Assembly: GCA_947259375.1 (NCBI GenBank)
Contig: CAMYLZ010000026.1
Location: forward strand, 45,476 to 109,475
Direction: 5' to 3'
From: an uncultured Parvularculaceae bacterium
GTDB lineage: Bacteria; Pseudomonadota; Alphaproteobacteria; Caulobacterales; Parvularculaceae
Length of the DNA stretch: 64,000 nt
Positions 46,817 to 56,338 of this stretch are shown here, piece by piece. The notes beneath the pieces are model-generated. The model was given only the letters and a program-made list of their open reading frames with translations. It did no database searches and was not told the DNA's origin. A program made the translations under genes and the position numbers. The first letter of the stretch is position 1, and each line of letters begins with the position of its first letter.

Positions 46817-47872
46817 TCAGGACGCCCGAGCGATTGACGTAATGACAAGATTGCTCAGCGCCTCGGCATATTTATTGTCTGGCGCGCGGCGCAGCGCATC
46901 GAGCGCCCTTTCCGCGTAATCGCGCGCGCAAGCGATGGTATCGTCAATAGCGCCGTCACGCTGCATCAGCATGCAGGCATTCTCAAAATCGCCATCGTTG
47001 ATGTCGCCATCGGCGATCGTGCGGCGCCAGAATGACTTCTCGTCTTCGCGGGCGCGGGCTACGGCGAACACGACGGGCGCGGTCATCTTTCCTTCGCGGA
47101 AATCGTCTCCCAGCGTTTTGCCAAGCGATGCTTCGAATCCGTCGTAATCAAGCACGTCGTCAATTAGTTGGTAGGCTATGCCAAAATTGAGTCCGAAGGC
47201 GCGGATCGCTTTTTCCTCTTCGGGCGAGCGTTCGGAAATCAATCCGCCGACCTCAGTTGCAGCGGCGAAAAGCGCCGCCGTCTTGGCTTTGACGACTTCA
47301 ATATAAGTCTCAAACTTCGCGGCGAGGTTTTTCTGAGTCGTCAATTGCAGGACTTCGCCTTCCGCAATAACGCCCGATGCATGCGACAGCGCTTTCAACA
47401 CGCGCAGATCTCTCGCTTCGACCATGAGCTCGAAAGCGCGGGCAAAAATAAAATCGCCGACGAGAACGCTTTCCTTGTTTCCCCAGATGATATTGGCCGT
47501 GCTGGCGCCGCGGCGCAGCGCCGAACCGTCGACGACATCATCATGAAGGAGCGTCGCGCCATGAATGAGTTCGACCGCGGCGGCGAGCTTCACATGATCT
47601 TGGCCGGCATAATCGAACAGCTTGGCAGAAGCGAGCGTCAGTATGGGCCGGAGACGTTTTCCGCCAGCGCTGATGAGATGCCCTGCTAGCTCGGGAATCA
47701 TGGCGACGGGTGAATGCATGCGCGCCAGGATTTCGTCATTGACGGCGGCCAGATCGGACTTCGTAAGCGCCTGCAGTTCTGTGACGGCGGCAAGAAACGC
47801 GGCGTCGCGCTCAACGTCGTCGCGCGCGCGCCCCTTGGCGAGGGCCTCGCTTGCTGTCGCTGCTAAACTCAA
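46817..47872 (-). CDS. trans-polyprenyl diphosphate synthase
   Basis: This enzyme of about 351 residues makes the long isoprenoid side chain of ubiquinone; alphaproteobacteria commonly make the C50 form. The two Asp-rich motifs are LLHDDVVDGSALRRG and AYQLIDDVLDYDG, and KTAALFAAATEVGG is also typical. The track starts 30 codons upstream without a binding site; TTG 47872 after GGAAAGG gives the family N terminus MSLAATASEAL, so I prefer it. The gene is convergent with the WecA-like gene, only six bases away. Confidence 0.92.
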   Translation of the reverse strand: MSLAATASEALAKGRARDDVERDAAFLAAVTELQALTKSDLAAVNDEILARMHSPVAMIPELAGHLISAGGKRLRPILTLASAKLFDYAGQDHVKLAAAVELIHGATLLHDDVVDGSALRRGASTANIIWGNKESVLVGDFIFARAFELMVEARDLRVLKALSHASGVIAEGEVLQLTTQKNLAAKFETYIEVVKAKTAALFAAATEVGGLISERSPEEEKAIRAFGLNFGIAYQLIDDVLDYDGFEASLGKTLGDDFREGKMTAPVVFAVARAREDEKSFWRRTIADGDINDGDFENACMLMQRDGAIDDTIACARDYAERALDALRRAPDNKYAEALSNLVITSIARAS

Positions 47873-48054
47873 GACTGGACCTTTCCAATAAACCAATATG
47901 CCGTCTGGCGCCAGGATGCGCAGATTGATCGCTGGCCGGCATTCGGTCAAGCGCCTCGGCAACCGCCGGTCAGCGGCGAATCAGCGCTGCAATAGCCTCT
48001 TTCGTTCGCTGATGATGCATTGAAAAGCCGCAGAAATTCACCTACTTGCGGACG

Positions 48055-48933
48055 ATGACAGATTTCTTGAAACCGCTGGGAGCGGCATGGCGCATAATGC
48101 CTTTTACCGGTGCGAGCGCGCCTCTCGTAACGGTGATCGATCTGGCGGGCGTGATCGGTGATGCGGGCGGGCCGGGCCGTCGAGGCATGTCGCTCAAGCG
48201 CATTGAAAAGACGCTAGATGCGGCATTTCGGCCAGGAAAACTTGCGGCCGTGGCGCTCGCAGTGAATTCGCCAGGGGGCTCGCCGGTTCAATCGAGGCTC
48301 ATACTTCAGGCGATCCGGCGACGCGCAAAAGAAAAAGACGTTCCGGTTCTTTCTTTTATCGAAGATGTCGGCGCTTCTGGCGGCTATATTCTGGCGCTAG
48401 CCGGCGACGAGATTTACGCTGATGAAAGTTCAATTGTCGGTTCAATCGGCGTGATTGCAGGCGGGTTCGGCTTTCACGAGGCGATCAGACGCCTCGGCGT
48501 CGAGCGGCGGGTTCATACGGCCGGTGAAAACAAGGCGATGCTCGACCCGTTTCAGCCGGAAGACCCAAAAGATCGAGACCGCCTTGAGAAGATTCTTGGC
48601 GATCTGCATGAGCAGTTCAAATCGCTGGTGCGCGAGCGGCGCGGCGGTAAGCTGAAAGAAGATGATGAGGTTTTCTCCGGTGCGATCTGGACCGGCCCTG
48701 CCGCTGCGGAGCGGGGGTTGGTCGACGGAATCGCTCAGCTCGGCGATTTTCTTCGCGCGCGTTTCGGAAAAGATGTTAAGGTCAAGCGCATCGCGCCTGA
48801 TGGCGGCTCGCTGGTTCGAAAGCTGTTGGCCGGCGGTGAGGAGCGCATCGACGCGTTTCCGGCGTTGATTGACGCTGACGAATTGATCGCGGCGGGTGAG
48901 CGCCGTGCGCTTTGGGCGCGTTACGGCCTGTAG
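48055..48933 (+). CDS. S49 (SppA/SohB-like) serine peptidase
   Basis: This 292-residue protein has one peptidase S49 domain. The visible parts are VALAVNSPGGSPVQSRLI, the Ser region FIEDVGASGGYILALAGDEIYADESSIVGSIGVI and PQEP-like DPFQPEDPKDRDRLEKI after the Lys region. No clear signal peptide is seen, though the N-terminal stretch may be membrane-associated. Such enzymes degrade signal-peptide remnants or membrane proteins. ATG 48055 replaces the TTG start of the track. Confidence 0.9.
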   Translation: MTDFLKPLGAAWRIMPFTGASAPLVTVIDLAGVIGDAGGPGRRGMSLKRIEKTLDAAFRPGKLAAVALAVNSPGGSPVQSRLILQAIRRRAKEKDVPVLSFIEDVGASGGYILALAGDEIYADESSIVGSIGVIAGGFGFHEAIRRLGVERRVHTAGENKAMLDPFQPEDPKDRDRLEKILGDLHEQFKSLVRERRGGKLKEDDEVFSGAIWTGPAAAERGLVDGIAQLGDFLRARFGKDVKVKRIAPDGGSLVRKLLAGGEERIDAFPALIDADELIAAGERRALWARYGL

Positions 48934-48955
48934 GCCACGGTTGAGGAGAGAAACG

Positions 48956-49171
48956 ATGAGCGCAGTTACGACCCTTGCAGCGTCTGTCGCCGTCGCTGTG
49001 GGGGCGGCGGCGTTATACCGATATGCTGAGCGGCGTTCGCGTCCGCTGCGCGACGCCGTTTCCGAAATGCGCAAAGCCGCCCGCGGCGAGCGCGAGAGCG
49101 GCGCCGTGATCGACTATGAGCGCGATCCTGAAAGCGGTGTCTTCAAGCCCAAAACATCCAGCCGTCGCTAG
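48956..49171 (+). CDS. small single-span membrane protein, unknown
   Basis: This 71-residue protein starts at an ATG preceded by GGAGAG, after the S49 peptidase. It has one N-terminal hydrophobic helix (LAASVAVAVGAAALYRYA), then a charged tail (RRSRPLRDAVSEMRKAARGERESGAVIDYERD). The end overlaps the convergent yjbQ gene by four bases. I do not recognise a named family. It is probably part of the peptidase operon. Confidence 0.7.
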   Translation: MSAVTTLAASVAVAVGAAALYRYAERRSRPLRDAVSEMRKAARGERESGAVIDYERDPESGVFKPKTSSRR

Positions 49172-49578
49172 GCTGCGGCCAGCAGCGTTACCGCGATGCG
49201 TCGCCGGTGCGGGCGCCGGCGATGCTCGATGACATAAACGCCTTGCCAGGCGCCTGTTAACAATCGTCCGTCCTCAAATGGAATTGACAAAGCGGTGGAA
49301 GTGATCGCCGCCTTAATGTGCGCGGGCATATCGTCAGCTCCTTCAGCGGTGTGCAAATAAGGGCCGTTTTCCGGCGCCAAGCGATCCAGCCAGGCGAGCA
49401 AATCGCGTTTTACATCCGGGTCGGCATTTTCCTGAACGGTCAATGAGGCGGAGGTGTGTTGAATGAAAATATGCGCAACGCCGCTATGAATATCTGATCG
49501 CAGGATGATGTTTCCGATTTCGCCGGTGATGTCGATCATCGAGCGTCCGGGCGTTTCGATCGATATGATATTCGCCAT
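49168..49578 (-). CDS. YjbQ/UPF0047 family protein
   Basis: This 136-residue single-domain beta protein of the YjbQ family has the defining HIFIQHTSASLTVQENADPDVKRDLLAWLDRLAPENGPYLHTAEG stretch with its conserved His residues, and the ending LLTGAWQGVYVIEHRRRPHRR. Weak thiamine-phosphate-synthase activity has been described in E. coli, but the true role is unsettled. The ATG is at 49578. It is convergent with the small membrane protein gene. Confidence 0.93.
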   Translation of the reverse strand: MANIISIETPGRSMIDITGEIGNIILRSDIHSGVAHIFIQHTSASLTVQENADPDVKRDLLAWLDRLAPENGPYLHTAEGADDMPAHIKAAITSTALSIPFEDGRLLTGAWQGVYVIEHRRRPHRRRIAVTLLAAA

Positions 49579-49685
49579 GTCTAGCGCCTGATTGCTCCTC
49601 AGGCATATTTATTTTGCGCCCGTCAGATGAACAAGCCATAATCGCCAGCCTCAATTCGTAGATCTTATTATTTGATGGCGCTGTT

Positions 49686-50177
49686 TTGACAGACATTGCA
49701 TTCATCGACCTCGAAGCCTCAGGGCTTGGCGCGCGGTCCTGGCCGATCGAGGCGGGGTGGTGTTACATGTCGGGCGCGCCGCAGGCGATGTTGATCAAGC
49801 CGGATGACTCCTGGCCGCTTGATCAGTGGGATGAGAACGCCCAGGCGCTGCACGGTGTGGCGTATGATGAATTGGTCGCGTCCGGCGCCGAGGCGGGCGA
49901 AGTTTGCGAAATGCTGAACAGCGTGCTTGCCGGAAGAACCGTATATTCCGACGCGCCCGACTGGGACGGGTTTTGGTTTTATCGCTTGTTTCAGGCCGGC
50001 GGCATACGGCAGGCATTTTCGGTGCGCGACTTTTTCGATGTTTTCCGCACAATGGCGCCTGAAGTCATTGATGAGATCGTCGATGAAGCCAACCGGACTG
50101 CTCCACGCGCGCATCGCGCGATTCCAGATGTGCTTCACATGCGCGCCCTTTATGAGCTGGCTGCGCAACGTGATTGA
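49686..50177 (+). CDS. DnaQ-like 3'-5' exonuclease family protein
   Basis: This 163-residue protein has an RNase-H-like exonuclease layout: DIAFIDLEASGLG with the first Asp and Glu, a middle segment YSDAPDWDGFWFYRLF with the next Asp, and HRAIPDVLHM as the final HxxxxD. That fits the DEDDh group. The start is TTG 49686, the only start that keeps the first catalytic strand. It is a single-domain protein; the substrate (DNA or RNA) is not clear. The next gene begins about 30 bases later. Confidence 0.72.
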   Translation: MTDIAFIDLEASGLGARSWPIEAGWCYMSGAPQAMLIKPDDSWPLDQWDENAQALHGVAYDELVASGAEAGEVCEMLNSVLAGRTVYSDAPDWDGFWFYRLFQAGGIRQAFSVRDFFDVFRTMAPEVIDEIVDEANRTAPRAHRAIPDVLHMRALYELAAQRD

Positions 50178-50207
50178 TTTCGCCGCCTGTTGCAGCAATG
50201 TCCGCGC

Positions 50208-51095
50208 ATGACGAAAGCAGTTATGACGCGCCCGCAGCGGATCTCGGTTGATCTGAGCGATGGCGAAATCGCTGGATTGCATTGGCCGGGTGAAGGCAAG
50301 CCGCCATTGCTTTTCTGCCACGCTACCGGTTTTTGCGCTTCCGCCTATACGCAAATGCTCTCGCATCTGAGCGCCCGGTTTGAAATCTTCGCTCTCGATA
50401 TGCGCGGACATGGGCGCAGCGCCTTGCCGGCTGATCCAACGCAATTGCGTTCCTGGCGCATTTATGCGCGCGATATTGGCGCTTTTCTGGACTGTGAACG
50501 GCGCGAAAGGTGGTTGTTGGCCGGCCACTCCATGGGAGGCGTAACCGCTGCGCTGGCGGCCGAAGGGCGCGGGGATGTCGCTGCGTTGGCGCTGATTGAG
50601 CCGGTGGCGATGCCGAGCTTGCTGGCGATGGTCGCAGCGACGCCCGCCTGGCCGTTAATTTCCGCCCGGTGGCCGCTGGTTCGGCAGGCGGCGCGACGGC
50701 GGTCGCGATGGGCGGAACGCGGCGCGGTTAGCCGCTCCTATGCCAAAAAGGCGCTTTTTCGAAACTGGGCGCCAGGCGTGCTCGAGGATTATTTGGAAGA
50801 CGCTTTGGCTGAGATGGAAGATGGCGGCGTCCGGCTTTCCTGCGAGCCGGCCTGGGAAGCGGCGACATTTGCCGCTCATGACAATGATTTTTGGGGCGCG
50901 ATCAAACATTTGCCTTGTCCAATCGCCGTTTACGCAGCAGATAGCGCGACCTCGACAGTCAGACCCTTTGCCCTGCGGCGGCTGCGCCGCGCCGGCGCGA
51001 GGGTGACGGTTGCGGCAGGGGTAAGTCACCTCGCGCCCTTGGAAAAGCCTGCTGAGCTGGCGGCATATATGGCGGAAACGCTGACCGCGCAGTGA
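50208..51095 (+). CDS. alpha/beta hydrolase
   Basis: This protein of about 295 residues has the classical hydrolase features: FCHATGFCASAYTQML (oxyanion HxxG-like), ALDMRGHGRS, the nucleophile GHSMGGVTAALAAEG, an acid near YAADSATSTVR and His in GVSHLAPLEKP. No signal peptide is present. The start is uncertain (ATG 50208 or ATG 50223; the track's TTG 50190 is less likely). It follows the exonuclease gene closely. The substrate is unknown. Confidence 0.82.
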   Translation: MTKAVMTRPQRISVDLSDGEIAGLHWPGEGKPPLLFCHATGFCASAYTQMLSHLSARFEIFALDMRGHGRSALPADPTQLRSWRIYARDIGAFLDCERRERWLLAGHSMGGVTAALAAEGRGDVAALALIEPVAMPSLLAMVAATPAWPLISARWPLVRQAARRRSRWAERGAVSRSYAKKALFRNWAPGVLEDYLEDALAEMEDGGVRLSCEPAWEAATFAAHDNDFWGAIKHLPCPIAVYAADSATSTVRPFALRRLRRAGARVTVAAGVSHLAPLEKPAELAAYMAETLTAQ

Positions 51096-51229
51096 ATTCC
51101 CGCCCGCAGCGGAATGCGAGACTTGGAGCGCGGCGGCGTTTTTGCTAAGCGTGCCGGGCAGCGTCCCGGGGCGGGGCGGACGGCGCGCCTTTTTTGCGTC
51201 CGGAGAAGCAATAACAAGAAGGGTTTAAG

Positions 51230-52024
51230 ATGAGCGAGGCGCAAGCCACACCGCAAGTGACCGGCAAGATGTTTCTTTTTGAAAAGCCGGAACTTTTGAC
51301 CAAAGAGCAGCATGGCGAGCTCGCCCTGAAACCGGCCGCGCAGCAGTTCGGTTTCGTATCGAAAACGCGTGCTGTCCCGCTGACGCTGGGAGAGATCCCG
51401 TCGGCGATGAAGGACTACCCGCTGATTTTCATGTCGAAAGAGCAGCCGATCCTGCTTGCCGTGACGGGCGTTTACGATGACGTCAACTTGTTCGTCACCG
51501 AAGACGGCGGTTGGGAGGACAACGCCTATATCCCGGGATATATTCGTCGCTATCCGTTTGGTCTCGCCGCGGATAATGACGGAGACCGTATGGCGATCGT
51601 TATCGACCGGGCGTTTGAAGGGTTGTCGTCTGGCAATGGCCAACCGTTATTCAAGGACGGCGCGCCGACCGAAGAAACGAATGCGGCGATCGAATTCTGT
51701 AAGAATTACGAACGGGACCGTCAGATGACAGAACAGTTCGCCAAGCAGCTTGGCGAGCTTGACCTCCTTCAGCCGCAAACTGCGCAATATACGCCGCAAG
51801 GCGCCAGCGAGCCTGTGACGTTCGCGCAATATTTCAGCGTTGACGAGAACAAGCTGAACGAGTTGCCTGACGACAAAATTCTGGAATTGCGCAAAAGCGG
51901 CGCGTTGCCGCTCATCTATGCGCTGTTGATGTCTATGGGCAATTGGCGGCTTCTTCTGCAGCGCCGCGCAAAGCGCTTCAATCTGACTGAAACAGACATC
52001 GCCAAGCCGCAGGTTGTAAATTAA
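51230..52024 (+). CDS. SapC family protein
   Basis: This 264-residue protein matches the SapC family, first named from an S-layer-linked gene of Campylobacter. It shows the usual EIPSAMKDYPLIF, YIPGYIRRYPFGLA and C-terminal LPLIYALLMSMGNWRLLLQRR. The start is ATG 51230 after AAGAAGGG. In alphaproteobacteria, SapC genes are often found next to TonB-dependent receptors, together with sulfotransferase, cupin-like and halogenase genes. Here it stands alone, far from the receptors. The biochemical role is not established. Confidence 0.88.
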   Translation: MSEAQATPQVTGKMFLFEKPELLTKEQHGELALKPAAQQFGFVSKTRAVPLTLGEIPSAMKDYPLIFMSKEQPILLAVTGVYDDVNLFVTEDGGWEDNAYIPGYIRRYPFGLAADNDGDRMAIVIDRAFEGLSSGNGQPLFKDGAPTEETNAAIEFCKNYERDRQMTEQFAKQLGELDLLQPQTAQYTPQGASEPVTFAQYFSVDENKLNELPDDKILELRKSGALPLIYALLMSMGNWRLLLQRRAKRFNLTETDIAKPQVVN

Positions 52025-52045
52025 CCTGTCGGATGCAGCATTGCG

Positions 52046-52081
52046 GAAAGGCCGGGCGTTGATCACGACCCGGCCTTTTTC
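52046..52081 (+). terminator. Rho-independent terminator after sapC
   Basis: AAAGGCCGGG and CCCGGCCTTTTT are separated by a 12-base loop, directly after the SapC gene. Confidence 0.85.
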
Positions 52082-52235
52082 GTTGTGCGGGGCGATTTGC
52101 CGCTGCGCCGCAATGCTGGTCCGGATCGTGAAACCGCCCAATTTCGCCGCTTTGGCCTGTCACGAATGCTCACCCCTGCCGGAGGGGGCAAAAAGGGGGA
52201 TTGGCGATAAGGCGGGGCTTCGCTACCACCATGCC

Positions 52236-54341
52236 ATGAGAATGATACGCCAATTCGCGATGATTTGTGCTTTGTGGCTTGCCGCAGGTGCAATCGCGCA
52301 CGCCCAGACGCTTGTCGAGAATGAATATACGACGACCGAGATTACTCCGGAGGCGCAGGCATTCATACCGGGTGAGACGCTATGGTTCGCCGTGCGTCAG
52401 GAATTGCGTGACGGCTGGCATGTGTTCTGGGTCAACCCGGGAGATGCCGGCTTGCCATTGGCGCTTGAATGGGATTTGCCGGCGGGATTTGTCCACGGAG
52501 AAATTATCCATCCGAGCCCGGAATATATTCCGGTCGGCCCGCTAGCGAGCTATGCGCATGAGGGCGCGCCGGTGTTCCTTGTCCCGGTGAGCGCGCCGGC
52601 GCATGCCCGTCCTGGTGAAATCGTCGATATCGTAATTCATGCAAGTTGGCAGACCTGCGAGGAAATTTGCGTTCCGGAAGAAGGGCGCTTTTCGTTTTCA
52701 TTGCCGGTTGCGGAGGAGGCGGCGCCGGACGCCAATGTTGCGTCGCTATTTGCGGCTGCGCGCGCCGCGCATCCGGTGGAGGTTGAGGCAAACGCCGTCT
52801 TTCGCGTCAAAGGCGCCGGCTATTCGCTGACCTTGACGGCGCCAGATGATTTTGCGCCGGACGACGCGTTCTATTTCGCCGCCCCGGAAGGGGTGATTGA
52901 ACCCGCCGCGCGCCAGACCATTAAGATAGATGGCGGACAGGCGGTCATCGCCCTGCAGCCCGGTTGGCGCGACGGGTATGACATGCCGACGCTTGATGGC
53001 GTGCTGACATTTCAAACAGCGGCTGGCGCGCGCGCCGGGTATGTTTTCACCGCCGCCGTGCCTGAGCCGATCGTCAGGCCGGTATTGCAATCGCCGCCCC
53101 CGGCGCCGCAATCCTCTGTAAATGTGCCTTTATTGTTCGCGCTGGCTTTTTTCGGCGGCGTTATTTTAAACATCATGCCTTGCGTCTTTCCGATCGTATT
53201 CATCAAGGCGGCGTCATTCATGCGCAGCGTGGATGAAGACCCGGCGATGGTTCGCCGGGACGGGGCGTTCTATACGGCTGGCGTCCTCGCGACATTCCTG
53301 GCGCTTGGCGGGGCTCTGCTGGTTTTGCGGGCCGGCGGCGAGCAACTCGGATGGGGTTTTCATCTTCAATCGCCTTGGGTCGTTGCGCTATCGGCCTATA
53401 TTCTCCTGCTTGTCGGGCTCAATCTGGCGGGCGTTTACAGCGTCAATATCGGGCTTGCCGGGAGTGGCGAGGTGTTGACGAGCAAAGGCGGCGCAACAGG
53501 CGCCTTTTTTACCGGCGCACTCGCGGTGGTGGTGGCGGCGCCTTGTATCGGTCCGTTATTGAGCGCGCCTATGGGAGCGGCGCTGTTCCTGCCGCCTGTA
53601 GCAGGGCTGTTGATCTTTATCGTGCTGGGCCTCGGCTTGGCGGCGCCCTATCTCGTGCTTTCCCTGGCGCCGGGGCTTGGCCGCTGGTTGCCGAAACCGG
53701 GCGCCTGGATGACCGCCTTCAAGCAAGTGTTGGCCTTTCCGGTATTTGCGGCGGCGGCGTATTTCGTCTGGGTGCTGGCGCAGCAGGCCGGCGGCGGCGG
53801 GCTCGCTGCGGTGCTGGCGGGCGCTGTCCTGCTGGCGTTCGCGGCATGGGCTTTCGAGCGCAGCAAAGGCGAAGGGCGAACGGCGTTGTTTCTCCGCGCC
53901 ATGTCGGCGCTCGCGTTGCTTGGCGCGCTTGCGCCCTTGTTGCGGGTCGAGGCGGCGGCCTTGCCGACGAAGGGCGACAGCGAGCGGTTTGGCGCGCTGA
54001 CGGCTGAATCGTTCAGTCAAAAGGCTGTTGATGCTTACCGGGCGGCGGGCGTTCCTGTGTTTATCGATTTCACGGCGGCCTGGTGCATCACCTGCCAGTT
54101 CGACAAGGTGACGGTTTTTTCCGATGACGCAGTGGCGCAGGCATTTGCGGAACAGGGCGTTGCTTTCATGGTTGCCGACTGGACCGTGCGAGACCCTGAG
54201 ATTACGGCGGCGCTTGAATCATTCGGCGCCAGCGGCGTGCCGCTTTATGTTTATTACGGCCCGGACGGGACGCCGCATGTTCTCGACATCCCGTTAACCA
54301 AGAAAGCCGTTATTGAAGCGGTGTCAGGATTTGGGCTCTAA
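52236..54341 (+). CDS. ScsB/DsbD-like thiol:disulfide interchange protein
   Basis: This 701-residue membrane protein carries electrons from cytoplasmic thioredoxin to periplasmic partners. A signal peptide (ends IAHAQT) is followed by an N-terminal periplasmic domain (about 25-270) of the ScsB-like type, with WHVFWVNPGDAGLPLALEW and a Cys pair in WQTCEEICVPEEG. The membrane core (about 290-560) has conserved Cys in NIMPCVFPIVFIKA and AAPCIGPLLSAP. The C-terminal thioredoxin-like domain has DFTAAWCITCQFDKV. ATG 52236 begins the signal peptide; the track's extension of 65 residues runs through the previous terminator and is rejected. Confidence 0.92.
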   Translation: MRMIRQFAMICALWLAAGAIAHAQTLVENEYTTTEITPEAQAFIPGETLWFAVRQELRDGWHVFWVNPGDAGLPLALEWDLPAGFVHGEIIHPSPEYIPVGPLASYAHEGAPVFLVPVSAPAHARPGEIVDIVIHASWQTCEEICVPEEGRFSFSLPVAEEAAPDANVASLFAAARAAHPVEVEANAVFRVKGAGYSLTLTAPDDFAPDDAFYFAAPEGVIEPAARQTIKIDGGQAVIALQPGWRDGYDMPTLDGVLTFQTAAGARAGYVFTAAVPEPIVRPVLQSPPPAPQSSVNVPLLFALAFFGGVILNIMPCVFPIVFIKAASFMRSVDEDPAMVRRDGAFYTAGVLATFLALGGALLVLRAGGEQLGWGFHLQSPWVVALSAYILLLVGLNLAGVYSVNIGLAGSGEVLTSKGGATGAFFTGALAVVVAAPCIGPLLSAPMGAALFLPPVAGLLIFIVLGLGLAAPYLVLSLAPGLGRWLPKPGAWMTAFKQVLAFPVFAAAAYFVWVLAQQAGGGGLAAVLAGAVLLAFAAWAFERSKGEGRTALFLRAMSALALLGALAPLLRVEAAALPTKGDSERFGALTAESFSQKAVDAYRAAGVPVFIDFTAAWCITCQFDKVTVFSDDAVAQAFAEQGVAFMVADWTVRDPEITAALESFGASGVPLYVYYGPDGTPHVLDIPLTKKAVIEAVSGFGL

Positions 54342-54479
54342 CAGGGCGTGTTCAAATGCGCCGCCCTTTTCATGTATCGCGTTTGCCATGTCGGCGCGTT
54401 TTTCAAGTTCAAAGGCTTTTGCGCCGAAAATGGCCGTTACGGCGACAATCGCGGCGAGGTTGGATAAAAAACGCTTCAT
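54324..54479 (-). CDS. possible small exported/membrane protein
   Basis: A 51-codon ORF starts MKRFLSNLAAIVAVTAIFGA, which looks like a signal or anchor helix. A short charged tail (ELEKRADMANAIHEKGGAFE) follows. No good ribosome binding site precedes it, and it overlaps the 3' end of the reductase gene by 18 bases. It fits neatly in the gap before pgi. It is not recognised as any family and could be chance. Confidence 0.35.
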   Translation of the reverse strand: MKRFLSNLAAIVAVTAIFGAKAFELEKRADMANAIHEKGGAFEHALLEPKS

Positions 54480-54625
54480 GGGAAACCGGCTAAGGGCGAA
54501 TGGTAACTGCATGGCGTCAGGAATACCGGATTATTCTTTAAAACGCGTTGAGGATGACGCCTAAAATTTCTATCAACGCAACCGCGACCGCGTGCCGGGA
54601 CGCTTCGGGCGGATGGAGCTGAATT

Positions 54626-56287
54626 ATGACGTCATTAACCGAGATTCCGGAGTGGGCTGTGCTCGCCGAAGACGTCGAGGCGATGAAGGCGACAAGCATG
54701 CGGGCTTTATTCGCTGGTGATCCTCGCCGCTTTAACCGGTTCTCGATTGAGGCGGCGGGCCTGTTCCTGGATTACGCCAAGAACAAGATCACCGAGGATA
54801 TCGCCGATCATCTGATCGCCCTTGCCGTCGCGCGAGATGTCGAAGGCGCGCGCGCGCGCATGTTTGCTGGCGAGCCCATTAACGTCACCGAGGATCGCGC
54901 CGTGCTGCATCCGGCGCTGCGGGATTTCGCCATGCGCGACTATCATGTGTGCGGCGAGAATGTTTCGCTCAAGGTCCGCGCGGCCCGTGAGAAGATGAAG
55001 GCCTTTATCGGCCGGATCCATTCGGGCGCTCACAAAGGATATACCGGCAAGCGGCTCGATACGGTGGTGAATATCGGGATCGGCGGATCGGACCTCGGCC
55101 CGCAAATGGCGACCGAAGCGCTGCGGCCCTATTGGGTCGAAGGGCGGCGATCCTTTTTTGTTTCAAATATCGATGGCCAGCACCTCGCCGATACGCTTGC
55201 GCAATGCGACCCTGAAACGACTTTGTTTATCATTGCGTCAAAGACTTTCACCACCCAGGAAACGATGACCAATGCGGCGACGGCGCGCGCCTGGTTTTTG
55301 GAAAATGGCGGCGACGAAGCTGGCGTCGGCAAGCATTTTGTCGCTCTGTCGACAAACACCCATGCAGTGGCGGCGTTCGGTATTGAAAAAGACAATATGT
55401 TTGTCTTTTGGGACTGGGTCGGCGGGCGTTATTCTCTGTGGTCGTCTATTGGCTTGCCGATTGCGTTGCAGGTCGGGTTTGATAATTTCGAAAAGCTGCT
55501 CCACGGCGCGCATGCCATGGACGAGCATTTTCGGGCTGCGCCTTTGCGCGAGAACATGCCGGTGATGCTGGCGCTTGTCGGCGTGTGGAACAGAAATTTC
55601 CTTGGCGCGGCGTCGCATGCGGTGCTGCCTTACGATCAACATTTGCATCGTTTGCCGGCCTATTTGCAACAAGCGGATATGGAATCAAACGGCAAGCGCG
55701 TGGGGACCAATGGCGCGCCAGCGCCTGCGCCGACCGGTCCGGTCATATTCGGCGAGCCCGGCACAAACGGTCAGCACGCGTTCTATCAGCTTCTGCATCA
55801 GGGGACGGATTTGATATCCGCCGATTTTATTGCACCGGCGATCAGCCAGTCAGAAACCGGCGACCATCACGAAATTCTGTTGTCAAATTTTCTTGCCCAG
55901 CCTGAAGCTTTAATGCGCGGCAAGACCGAGGACGAAGTTCGTGATGAGCTTTCGGCGGAAGGCCGGGCGCAGGCTGAAATTGACCGGCTGGCGCCGCACA
56001 AGGTCTTTCCCGGCGACCGGCCATGCAATTCGATCCTGATGGAGAAGCTGACGCCGGAAACGCTGGGTGCGCTGATTGCGCTTTATGAGCACAAGATTTT
56101 CGTTCAGGGCGTCGTTTGGGGCGTCAATTCGTTCGATCAGTGGGGCGTTGAACTCGGCAAAACGCTGGCCAAGGCGATCCTGCCGGAGATTGCAAGACGG
56201 GGCGAGGTGAAACCGGCCGCCGACACGCATGATGCATCAACAAACGGTCTCATTGATCGCGTCAATCATCTGCGCGCCAAGGGCTAA
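54626..56287 (+). CDS. pgi: glucose-6-phosphate isomerase
   Basis: This 553-residue sugar isomerase interconverts glucose-6-phosphate and fructose-6-phosphate. It carries the family signatures VNIGIGGSDLGPQMATEAL, FIIASKTFTTQETM, VFWDWVGGRYSLWSSIGL, GEPGTNGQHAFYQLLHQGT and the late GVNSFDQWGVELGKTLA. The length is as usual for the bacterial/eukaryotic type. A GGATGGAG site stands before ATG 54626. A cyclophilin gene follows. Confidence 0.97.
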   Translation: MTSLTEIPEWAVLAEDVEAMKATSMRALFAGDPRRFNRFSIEAAGLFLDYAKNKITEDIADHLIALAVARDVEGARARMFAGEPINVTEDRAVLHPALRDFAMRDYHVCGENVSLKVRAAREKMKAFIGRIHSGAHKGYTGKRLDTVVNIGIGGSDLGPQMATEALRPYWVEGRRSFFVSNIDGQHLADTLAQCDPETTLFIIASKTFTTQETMTNAATARAWFLENGGDEAGVGKHFVALSTNTHAVAAFGIEKDNMFVFWDWVGGRYSLWSSIGLPIALQVGFDNFEKLLHGAHAMDEHFRAAPLRENMPVMLALVGVWNRNFLGAASHAVLPYDQHLHRLPAYLQQADMESNGKRVGTNGAPAPAPTGPVIFGEPGTNGQHAFYQLLHQGTDLISADFIAPAISQSETGDHHEILLSNFLAQPEALMRGKTEDEVRDELSAEGRAQAEIDRLAPHKVFPGDRPCNSILMEKLTPETLGALIALYEHKIFVQGVVWGVNSFDQWGVELGKTLAKAILPEIARRGEVKPAADTHDASTNGLIDRVNHLRAKG

Positions 56288-56338
56288 GTGCGCGCATAAG
56301 CGGTGTAACGACATGAATGGACCAAACGAGGTGACAGA

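Noticed and set aside
52041-52235. N-terminal extension of the ScsB/DsbD-like ORF
   Set aside because: It runs through the terminator of the SapC gene; the signal peptide begins at ATG 52236.
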